Origin: AP-15 sp963777435
GTDB taxonomy: Bacteria; Pseudomonadota; Alphaproteobacteria; ATCC43930; CGMCC-115725
Assembly: GCA_963777435.1 (NCBI GenBank)
Contig: CAVZQT010000001.1
Span: 620,001 to 684,000 of the forward strand
DNA length: 64,000 bases
Direction of reading: 5' to 3'
Made by a program: the position numbers and the translations under genes. The notes under the pieces are model-generated. The model ran no database searches and had not been told where the DNA came from. It saw nothing but the letters and a program-made list of their open reading frames with translations. The stretch's first letter is position 1, and every line of letters begins with the position of its first letter. Of the stretch, positions 34,878 to 42,273 are shown one piece after another.

Positions 34878-36418
34878 CAGTCCCACGCTCCGCTTCGACG
34901 TTTTTGGTTCGCCGTCGCTTCCGGTCTCCCACCTTCTGCCGGTGTCGTCTGCTGGTCGATGATGCCGGCCGCCTCGGCCAATACCCGATCGACTTCGAGT
35001 TCATCGAGATTGGCTGCGGCCAATACCCGAACGACTCGGCCGCGCGGCGCACACCAGGCTGGATCCGAGGCACGGGAAAAAAGCACGACGATCGGACAGC
35101 CCGCCGCCGCCGCCAGGTGGCTCACACCAGTGTCGTTGCCTATGGTCAGTGCGGCTCGCTGAGCCAAGCCGGCGACTGTCTCTATATCGGTGCGGCCGAC
35201 GAGATCAATCGCCTCTGGGCAGATCTCGCTAATCGCCGCCGCGAGATCGAGCTCGGCACTGGACCCGATGACGACCGGGACATAGCCAAGATCATGTAGA
35301 CCCACGGCCAGCATGCCGAATCTCCAAGCCGGCCACCTTTTTTCCGGGTGGCGCGGCGAGGAGCCCGGCACAATCAGGATAAATGGCCGCCCGAGTAGGC
35401 TCTGTGGTAACGCGCAATCAAGAGACGGCAGCATCGGCAGCGGGGTCGGATGGATGCCGGCCATCAGCAGTTGTTCGGCCTGTTTATCGATCGTGTGCTG
35501 GCGGTCGCGGTCGAGGTTGGCGTGAGGGTGGGAACAGCCCCCGGCGGCTCCCGACCATTCGGGCATCGGGCCTGGGCGAAACAGTGGCATATAAGCTGCC
35601 GTGCGCTCGGAGGTTTGAAGATCGTAGACGCGATCGAAACCGCCCTGCCGCAGTCTGCGGCGCAGCCCCAACCAACCCATGATGTCGAAGGGTCCGGGCC
35701 GGCGATCAATCATAACTTCATCAAAAAAGCTGACGCGCGCAGCGAACCCGGCCAAAGCGGAAGTCGTCAACAATGTGATTTGGTCACCGTCGTGGTGCCG
35801 GCGAATGGCCGCTGCCGGCCCCAGCGCCTGGACGAAATCGCCGAGTGCGCTGAGGCGAATAACAAGGATCCGGCGTGGACCCGGGCGGCGTGGAGAGCGC
35901 GTGAGCTGAGGTCTCCGCCTCCCCAAGGAGGTGAGATCGACGTCGTCGGCGAGCCGTTCAAACGCGGCAAAGACGGCAGCATGCGTATCGTTATCGGACG
36001 ATCCGATGCTCGCCATCAGTGTTTGGACAAGTTGCTGCGCAGCTGCAACCGCTGGCAAATTGGCGTCATCGGCGCGGAAGTCGACCGCAATCAGCAACCG
36101 TTCCCCACGGCGAGCCAGAATGACGGGCGCCACCGCCAGATGCGTGACCGCCGCCTGACGCCCGGTGTGATCGCCTCCGATGCCGGTGATTAGCCCGTAA
36201 AGGTCGCAAGCGATACGGTAACGCCGGTCGCGGCGGCCTGTTCGCTCGTTCCATGCGAAGAAGTGATTAAGGGGCGTCCCGATCGGGAAATCACCCGAGC
36301 CCAGCGGCGCGGCCGGCACCCATGACCGTCCCGCCGTCGCATTCTCTCGCGCCGAGCGCGGGCCGATCATGTCAAATCGATCGATCGGCGTAGCGCTGCG
36401 CAATCGAGCGTCAGCCAT
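34877..36418 (-). CDS. glycosyltransferase family 9 with an N-terminal extension
   Basis: A 513-residue protein. From about residue 183 it is an ADP-heptose:LPS-heptosyltransferase-type GT9 (RRILVIRLSALGDFVQALG, VIVGSSAEL-like VPVVIGSSAELDLA, and LTIGNDTGVSHLAAAAGCP). The first ~180 residues are not recognised: a region with WNERTGRRDRRYR, VTHLAVAPVILARRGERLLI and AAFERLADDVDLTSLG. The ATG overlaps the upstream stop, which favours the long start. So this may be a fusion of an unknown domain to a heptosyltransferase. Confidence 0.85.
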   Translation of the reverse strand: MADARLRSATPIDRFDMIGPRSARENATAGRSWVPAAPLGSGDFPIGTPLNHFFAWNERTGRRDRRYRIACDLYGLITGIGGDHTGRQAAVTHLAVAPVILARRGERLLIAVDFRADDANLPAVAAAQQLVQTLMASIGSSDNDTHAAVFAAFERLADDVDLTSLGRRRPQLTRSPRRPGPRRILVIRLSALGDFVQALGPAAAIRRHHDGDQITLLTTSALAGFAARVSFFDEVMIDRRPGPFDIMGWLGLRRRLRQGGFDRVYDLQTSERTAAYMPLFRPGPMPEWSGAAGGCSHPHANLDRDRQHTIDKQAEQLLMAGIHPTPLPMLPSLDCALPQSLLGRPFILIVPGSSPRHPEKRWPAWRFGMLAVGLHDLGYVPVVIGSSAELDLAAAISEICPEAIDLVGRTDIETVAGLAQRAALTIGNDTGVSHLAAAAGCPIVVLFSRASDPAWCAPRGRVVRVLAAANLDELEVDRVLAEAAGIIDQQTTPAEGGRPEATANQKRRSGAWD

Positions 36419-37469
36419 AATGGCGCGTAGCGTTTACGGGCGTAAGCTTGTCGAAAAAGCTGCGATAGCGGGCGATCACCGCAGCTTCGGTAAATTCTCT
36501 CTGGTAGGCCCGCCTGCCGCACTGGCCAAGGTCCCGCCGCAGTTCGGGGCTGCGTCTCAGCCGTTCGATAGCGGCGGCCAGCGCTGCCGGCCCGCCCCTC
36601 GGCTGACCGGGGAGCGGCACCAGCAATCCGTTGACTTCGTCCTCGATCAGCGCGGCGGGTCCATCGCTGGCGGTGGCGATGACCGGCACCCCTGCCGACC
36701 AAGCCTCGATCACGACATTGCCGAGCGGTTCGTGCAATGACGGGCAGACGAGAAAATCGGCTCGGGCGAGCAATGCTGGGACGTCGTCGCACCAGCCGAG
36801 AAACTGAACTCGGTCAGCAATCCCGAGATCGCGCGCCTGGGCTTCCAGTCCGTCGCGCAGCGGGCCGTCTCCGGCGATCGCCAGCCGCACCTCGCGCGTC
36901 ATCGCCAGCGCATCGAGAAGCAAGGCAAAGCCCTTGTTTTGATGCAACCGGCCAACGGCGAGGGCGAGCGGCGCCTTGCCGGTCGGCTCGGAACATCGGT
37001 GCGCCGCACGCAAATCCGGAACGAAATTCGGCAGATGATCTATGCGAGCGGGTGACCAACCGTTGGCCACGGCATAATCGACGATCGCGCGGGTGTTGGC
37101 AATCAGGCGGTCACAGCGCCGATAATATTTCAAATCGTAATATCCCCCGAGCCGGGCAACATGCACGAAATCACCCCTCGGGCAAGCCTGTGTGGCGCGG
37201 TTCATCCAGGTCAGGACGATATCGGGATGCCACGCCGCAATCGCGCGCCGAAAGCCGAATCGAGTGCCGATATCGAGCGGCCCGCCAAAAGCCAGCTCGG
37301 TGACTGTAACGCCAGCCTCGCGCAAACGCTGCGTACGGTCCGCGTCGCGCCGGATCAGGATTCGCTGGTTTTCGCCTGCGTGCTGCAACCCGCTAACCAG
37401 CCGCACAAAAAAAGTTTCGGCCCCGCCATGCTGCGCTCCGGCAATCGCCTGCAGCAACCGTCGGCTCAT
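36411..37469 (-). CDS. glycosyltransferase family 4
   Basis: A 352-residue GT-B enzyme. N-terminal AGAQHGGAETFFVRLVSGL, central LALAVGRLHQNKGFALLLDA, and the C-terminal HEPLGNVVIEAWSAGVPVIA motif with the retaining-enzyme E-x7-E pattern are visible. ATG at 37469 overlaps the preceding stop by four bases; the longer frame to 37556 is the wrong start. It overlaps the next gene by eight bases. Likely works on a surface glycan. Confidence 0.9.
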   Translation of the reverse strand: MSRRLLQAIAGAQHGGAETFFVRLVSGLQHAGENQRILIRRDADRTQRLREAGVTVTELAFGGPLDIGTRFGFRRAIAAWHPDIVLTWMNRATQACPRGDFVHVARLGGYYDLKYYRRCDRLIANTRAIVDYAVANGWSPARIDHLPNFVPDLRAAHRCSEPTGKAPLALAVGRLHQNKGFALLLDALAMTREVRLAIAGDGPLRDGLEAQARDLGIADRVQFLGWCDDVPALLARADFLVCPSLHEPLGNVVIEAWSAGVPVIATASDGPAALIEDEVNGLLVPLPGQPRGGPAALAAAIERLRRSPELRRDLGQCGRRAYQREFTEAAVIARYRSFFDKLTPVNATRHYG

Positions 37470-38497
37470 CCGATCAGTGCTTCGAAGCGGCTCGCCGCCA
37501 TGTCCCAGCTCAGCCCGCGCTGATGCTCGAGTGCGCCAGAGTGCCAGCTGCGCCATAATTCATTGTCGCGCAGCACCGCAATCGCGCTCGCGGCGAAATC
37601 TTGTTCGCCCGCGGCCACGCGGCCGCTAACATCGTCCTTGACCCGTTCGGAGACGGCGCCGAGCGCTGTGACAATGGCGGGCACGCCCATTGCCTGCGCC
37701 TCGGCGAGCGCGAGGCAGAAGGTCTCGCCGGGATCGCCGCGATAAAGCATGACCCGGGCTCCAGCAAGAACCGTCGCCAACGCTTTCCGCCCGATCGGGG
37801 CGAACCGCCGCACGCCGTAGCTGGTAAGCGCGTCGGCGCGTGTCAGCACCGCCTCCATTTCGCCCGCGCGTTTTGCCCCGAGGGCACCGTAAACCGCGGG
37901 GCCGGCGTAGAGGTGAAGCTCGGCTCCGGGAACTGCCGGCGCTATTCGCCTCACCCACAAATCGAGCAGCCAGTCGAGCCCGCGCAACGGGTTCGAGGTG
38001 AATATCGCGCAGGGTGGCGGCGGCTCGCGCGGTGTCGCGGTGCGAAACCGGTCGAGCACGCCATAGGGGATCGTCTCACATCCGCCATGCGGCAACCACG
38101 ACGGAATTGTGCTGGCGTGATAAGATCCGGTCACGACCAGGGTTGGCCGCCACCGAGCGAGTCGCCAGACATTGCGCGGCTTGCGCAAATACTGCGCCGG
38201 GTTATGTAGCCAGAACACCCGCCGCCGCGCAGCGTGGACCAGCCCGATTACCCGGTGGCTCCGGCTGCCGATATAAAGATCGCAGACGCGGGGCATGTCG
38301 CGCGCCAGAGGCAGCCATTGCACCCCACTATAGGTAAGCGCCGCCTCGCAGCGGTTATGGACCTCGACCGAATGGCCGCGTGCCGCCAGCGCCTCAGCTA
38401 AAGCGACAAAGGCGGTTTCGGCGCCGCCAAGTGGTCCGCTTTCGGCCGTCGCGCCGTCAAAGGCGACGCTGTCGTCGGCCATGACCACATATGCCAT
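37466..38497 (-). CDS. glycosyltransferase family 4
   Basis: A 343-residue GT-B protein: ESGPLGGAETAFVALAEALA, CAIFTSNPLRGLDWLLDLWV, and GETFCLALAEAQAMGVPAIV. The middle contains IPYGVLDRF, the usual hinge before the C-terminal domain. It starts one base before the stop of the upstream GT2 gene ends, that is, the two genes touch. Part of the operon of surface-glycan enzymes. Confidence 0.87.
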   Translation of the reverse strand: MAYVVMADDSVAFDGATAESGPLGGAETAFVALAEALAARGHSVEVHNRCEAALTYSGVQWLPLARDMPRVCDLYIGSRSHRVIGLVHAARRRVFWLHNPAQYLRKPRNVWRLARWRPTLVVTGSYHASTIPSWLPHGGCETIPYGVLDRFRTATPREPPPPCAIFTSNPLRGLDWLLDLWVRRIAPAVPGAELHLYAGPAVYGALGAKRAGEMEAVLTRADALTSYGVRRFAPIGRKALATVLAGARVMLYRGDPGETFCLALAEAQAMGVPAIVTALGAVSERVKDDVSGRVAAGEQDFAASAIAVLRDNELWRSWHSGALEHQRGLSWDMAASRFEALIG

Positions 38498-39439
38498 TTA
38501 ATCCGCGGCGTGTTTGCCGCCGCGAAAGTCGCCGGCCGCAAGGCCATCCCGCGGCTCGCCGGGTTCGGTCGCTGGCATCGGGCTCGGTTCGGCAATGACG
38601 GAAATGACACTAGCACCCTGGGTGCTGCCGATTTGGTCGCCGGGTTCGAGCCGCGCCTTTAAATAGGACAAGATCGGATATAGCGCCGCGCAGAGAGCAA
38701 TCAGAAAACCGTAATAGCCCTCTCGATAGCCGCGCCGGCCGACATAGCACTTCCAGAAGCGCGATGCGATCCGCCTGATATTATGGGCAAAGCTGCCGAT
38801 CGCGCCGCTATCACGCAGATCCTGCGCTCGTAAGGTGGTGTAGCGGTCGAGTCGGATCAGCATGTCTGAAATATTCCGATCGACATGATGCGCGAGCCGC
38901 TGCTGGAGAGCGGGCCCCTGTTGTCCGTCCAGGGCGACGCTGGCGTGCAGCACACGATCATCGGCCCAGGTTTTGACACCGCGCCGATAGAGGCCGGCAT
39001 GAGCCGATCTGCCAAAAAAGGCGCCCCATCCCCAACGAACCAGCCGGTCGCCGATATAGTTGTCGACCGGGACGAGGTGCCATGACGCCGAGGAATGGGC
39101 GACAACCGAGCGGATTTCGGCGGCGAGCGCCGGGCTGACGCGCTCATCGGCATCGGCTTCGAAGATCCAGTCGCCGGTGCAGGCGGCAATTGCGGCGCTG
39201 CGGCGCGGCGCTTCGCGTGGCCATGCACCCTGGACGACGCGATCGGTGAACCGCCCAGCGATGTCGCGCGACCGATCGGTGCAGCGGTCGAGAAGCACGA
39301 CAATTTCGTCGGCGAAGGAGAGAGCCGCGAGGCAATCCGCGAGTTGCGCCTCCTCGTTGTGAGCAACGACAACAGCGGAAAGGGTGAGGCCGGCGTTGGC
39401 CTGCAATACCGCCGACGGACCAGCTTCGCGGGTAGTCAT
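38498..39439 (-). CDS. glycosyltransferase family 2 (LPS core-type)
   Basis: A 313-residue GT-A enzyme resembling WaaE/KdtX beta-1,4-glucosyltransferases. Visible: LSAVVVAHNEEAQLADCLAA, EIVVLLDRCTDRS, and DWIFEADADERVSPALAAEI with the metal-binding DxD pattern. Near the C-terminus a membrane-like segment YYGFLIALCAALYPILSYLK is seen. ATG at 39439 overlaps the upstream stop (ATGA), so the longer frame to 39595 is rejected. Confidence 0.9.
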   Translation of the reverse strand: MTTREAGPSAVLQANAGLTLSAVVVAHNEEAQLADCLAALSFADEIVVLLDRCTDRSRDIAGRFTDRVVQGAWPREAPRRSAAIAACTGDWIFEADADERVSPALAAEIRSVVAHSSASWHLVPVDNYIGDRLVRWGWGAFFGRSAHAGLYRRGVKTWADDRVLHASVALDGQQGPALQQRLAHHVDRNISDMLIRLDRYTTLRAQDLRDSGAIGSFAHNIRRIASRFWKCYVGRRGYREGYYGFLIALCAALYPILSYLKARLEPGDQIGSTQGASVISVIAEPSPMPATEPGEPRDGLAAGDFRGGKHAAD

Positions 39440-40395
39440 GCGACGGCGCTCTCGACGCGGTGCCACAATTGGCGTGCTGCGGCCTCGGTTGCGTCCACGC
39501 TCAGGCTGTCCATCAATGTATCGGTTGTCAGGTGGTTGAAGCCGGGCCCGAACATCGCCTCGGGGGCATCCGCCGTTCGCACTACCGCTGTGCACGAGCC
39601 CCAGGGAGCGTATTTCTCGATTGGGCTCGGGCCAAATAGCCCTAAGGTCGGGGCGCCGATCGCGGCGGCGACGTGCATCAGCCCGGTATCGTTGCCGATG
39701 AACATGGCACAGCGGCGCAGCACTGCGGCCGCCGTCAGCAGATCGACACGGCCGACTAGGTCGATCAGCCGATGGTCAGGTATTGCGGCGAGCAAAGGCA
39801 GCGCCTGGTCGCGCTCATGCTCGGCGGCCAGCACGGCGACCCTGGCGCCCGCGAGAGGTCCATTCGAGGCGGTCAAACGCCGCGCCAGTTCGGCAAAGCG
39901 TTCACTCCGCCATTGCTTGCCGCGCCAGTTTGCCGCGGGGCCGATCGCCAATACCGGTCCCCCGGCGGGTAATAGCGCCGCCGCGTTCCGTTCGTGGCCC
40001 GGGCCCGTCCACAGCCTTGGGCCAGGCGGTGGATCGAGGTCGAACAGCCGCCCGAGCTGACGGACGCGGTGCTCTCGCTCGTCGCCTTTGGCGGCCATCT
40101 TGCGTGAGCCGGCGCGCAACAACCAAGCCAGGGCCGAGCCGCGCAGATCGACAACAAGATCCCATCGGCGGGCGCACACCGCGCCATATAGCGCGAGCCA
40201 ATGCAATGCCCCGCGCCGTTTCGCGACCACGATCAACTGCTTGAGGTTGGGGACCGCTTCGAACAAGGGAGCGGCGATCGGCCCCGCTGCGAGTGTCAGG
40301 TGCGCCTTCGGATAGCGTTCGATCAAGTGACCGAGAAGACCGGTCGATAATACGGCGTCGCCGATGCGCGTCGCGGTGACAAACAGGATTTCCAT
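39436..40395 (-). CDS. glycosyltransferase family 9 (heptosyltransferase)
   Basis: A 319-residue GT-B enzyme: MEILFVTATRIGDAVLSTGL at the N-terminus, then ALLPAGGPVLAIGPAANWRGKQW, and FIGNDTGLMHVAAAIGAPTLGLFG at the nucleotide-sugar site. A typical ADP-heptose:LPS heptosyltransferase-like protein. First gene of the six-gene operon running to 33099; the divergent ygfZ lies 96 bases away. Confidence 0.93.
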   Translation of the reverse strand: MEILFVTATRIGDAVLSTGLLGHLIERYPKAHLTLAAGPIAAPLFEAVPNLKQLIVVAKRRGALHWLALYGAVCARRWDLVVDLRGSALAWLLRAGSRKMAAKGDEREHRVRQLGRLFDLDPPPGPRLWTGPGHERNAAALLPAGGPVLAIGPAANWRGKQWRSERFAELARRLTASNGPLAGARVAVLAAEHERDQALPLLAAIPDHRLIDLVGRVDLLTAAAVLRRCAMFIGNDTGLMHVAAAIGAPTLGLFGPSPIEKYAPWGSCTAVVRTADAPEAMFGPGFNHLTTDTLMDSLSVDATEAAARQLWHRVESAVA

Positions 40396-40491
40396 CGTAC
40401 CGATGCCAGCGCCTTATATCCGGCGCCGCTCGGCTTGCCAAGCCGCCGATACCTGCCTAAGTCTAGCGCGCTTCACAGTAACTCGGCGTCA

Positions 40492-41400
40492 ATGATGACC
40501 GAAGCCCACTTTGCGCTCCTCGACAATCGTGGCGTTCTCGCCGTCGGCGGACCAGATCGCCGCACTTTTCTGCAGGGCCTAGTCTCCAACGATGTCGGCA
40601 AGGTCAGTGCCGCTCAGACGCGATATGCGGCATTGTTGACCGCGCAGGGAAAATATCTGCACGATTTTATGATGGTCGAACAGGACGAAGCGATACTGCT
40701 CGACGGTGAAGCAGCGCGTCTAGCCGATCTCAAGCGACGGCTGTCAGTTTATCGATTGCGGGCTCAGGTAAAAATAACCGAGCGGCCCGACCTTGCAGTT
40801 GCCGCCGTCTTCGGGCGAGAAGCACTTGCCGCTCTAGACCTTCCGGCAGAGCCTGGCGCTGCACGCGCCTTTGGCTGCGGCATAGCGTTCACGGACCCGC
40901 GGCTGGTTGCGCTCGGCGCCCGTTGCGTTCTGCCGCGGGAATTCGCGCGCGTTGCCTTGGCGGAAGCGGGTTTCACCGAAAGCGGATTTGACGCTTACGA
41001 TCGCCAGCGCCTTGGTCTCGGCATCGCTGACAGCAGCCGAGATTTGGCTATCGACAAATCGATTCTCCTCGAGGCGGGGTTTGATGAACTCAACGGCGTT
41101 GATTGGAACAAGGGTTGCTACATCGGGCAGGAACTTACCGCCCGAACTAAATACCGCGGCCTGATCAAGCGCCGGCTGATCCCCGTTACAATCTCCGGTC
41201 CTCAGCCGGCGCCCGGGACCGTCGTTTGCGCCGATGGGCGAGAGGTCGGAGAAATGCGGTCGAGCCGCGACGGGCTCGGCTTGGCGCTATTGCGAATCGA
41301 CGCGGCGCTGGACAGCCGGACCCTGACCGCCGGGGAGGCCGTGGTCCTCCCCGCGCGCCCGCAATGGATGCGTGTGCCCGAAGTCGATAAGACTATTTAG
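40492..41400 (+). CDS. ygfZ: YgfZ/GcvT-domain folate-binding protein
   Basis: Assists maturation or repair of iron-sulfur enzymes with folate. A 302-residue protein with the diagnostic KGCYIGQELTARTKYRG motif (conserved Cys) and the N-terminal FLQGLVSNDV. The ATG at 40492 (or 40495) gives a normal start; the longer frame from 40435 is not supported. Ends with an eight-base overlap with the convergent small gene. Confidence 0.92.
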   Translation: MMTEAHFALLDNRGVLAVGGPDRRTFLQGLVSNDVGKVSAAQTRYAALLTAQGKYLHDFMMVEQDEAILLDGEAARLADLKRRLSVYRLRAQVKITERPDLAVAAVFGREALAALDLPAEPGAARAFGCGIAFTDPRLVALGARCVLPREFARVALAEAGFTESGFDAYDRQRLGLGIADSSRDLAIDKSILLEAGFDELNGVDWNKGCYIGQELTARTKYRGLIKRRLIPVTISGPQPAPGTVVCADGREVGEMRSSRDGLGLALLRIDAALDSRTLTAGEAVVLPARPQWMRVPEVDKTI

Positions 41401-41653
41401 CACCCGAATTCGAGTTGGCTTGACCGGAAGTATTAGACTCCTGGTTCTGTTGGGCCTTGGCGCTCTTGTTTGCTTCATGATGGCCGATTGCGCAGCCGGC
41501 CCCTGCGCCGAGGACGCCATGGTGTCCGGCGACATGCCCGGCGAGGCCGCCGACCGCCGCTCCCTTTAAGCAACCCGCCGCGTGTGCCGGGGTCGCAAGC
41601 CAGCCGATTGTTGCAAGAACGGCAAAAGCCGACAAGGTCATCGAGAACTTCAT
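41393..41653 (-). CDS. small secreted glycine-zipper-like protein
   Basis: An 86-residue protein with a signal peptide (LSAFAVLATIGWLATPAHA, cleavage after AHA at about residue 25), then a Gly/Ala-rich segment (GAAVGGLAGHVAGHHGVLGA) with His, and a Gln/Asn/Ser-rich tail. The Gly pattern resembles glycine-zipper outer-membrane-associated small proteins. GAGGAG lies upstream. Function unknown. Confidence 0.65.
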   Translation of the reverse strand: MKFSMTLSAFAVLATIGWLATPAHAAGCLKGAAVGGLAGHVAGHHGVLGAGAGCAIGHHEANKSAKAQQNQESNTSGQANSNSGAK

Positions 41654-41856
41654 CTGGGCGTCTCCTCTGTGGCGCCGCCAAACCGGTGCCTCAGACTTGC
41701 GAACACCTTTGTTCGCAGCAGGTTCAATCTGAGGTTTCCGGCAAGCCCCTTTGTTGACTAGACCCTAGATAAAGGCCCAGCCAATTAAAGCCTGTTGCGG
41801 GAGGCGCGCTCAAAGCAAGATTAGCTCCCGTGGAGCCAGCCCCCGGCGGAGCTAAG

Positions 41857-42273
41857 CTATTGGGCGTCGGGCGCGTTTAGCTGCCGCTGAATTTCGCGGC
41901 CGAGTATGCTGCTCGTCGCAAGTCCTTGGGATTGCAACTGCCATTGCTGGGCCCGCAAATCGTTGCGGTAGGCCTGCAGTTTTTGCTGGTCGATCGGTCC
42001 GGGCAGCTGGGACGGCGGATAGGATGGGTTCGGCTCCTGCGGCAGCTGATAAAGCGGGACGGATTGGCTCAAGATCGGAGAAAGCCCGTCTGGGGATGAT
42101 GCGACGTAGCCGGGGTTGATCGGCGGCGGAATTGGCGCGGGTGTCGGAGCAACCGGTACTGTGCCGGGTATCGGCAGTATCTGCGGGAGCGCGGTCTGAA
42201 CGGCTGCGCCGGCCGGTGCCGCGAATCCTGTCAGCATCGCGAAGCAGAGCGCCTTCCTGGCCCCACTATTCAC
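41857..42273 (-). CDS. secreted Pro-rich hypothetical protein
   Basis: A 138-residue protein with a signal peptide ending AAPAGAA, a long Pro-rich region (ILPIPGTVPVAPTPAPIPPP), and a Gln-rich C-terminus (LRAQQWQLQSQGLATSS). GTG at 42273 overlaps the stop of the ppdK gene (GTGA), so it is probably translated with it. No known domain. Confidence 0.6.
   Translation of the reverse strand: MNSGARKALCFAMLTGFAAPAGAAVQTALPQILPIPGTVPVAPTPAPIPPPINPGYVASSPDGLSPILSQSVPLYQLPQEPNPSYPPSQLPGPIDQQKLQAYRNDLRAQQWQLQSQGLATSSILGREIQRQLNAPDAQ

Noticed and set aside
34119..35162. 347-residue plus-strand frame opposite asparagine synthetase and GT9
   Set aside because: Shadow of two real overlapping genes with conserved motifs on the other strand.
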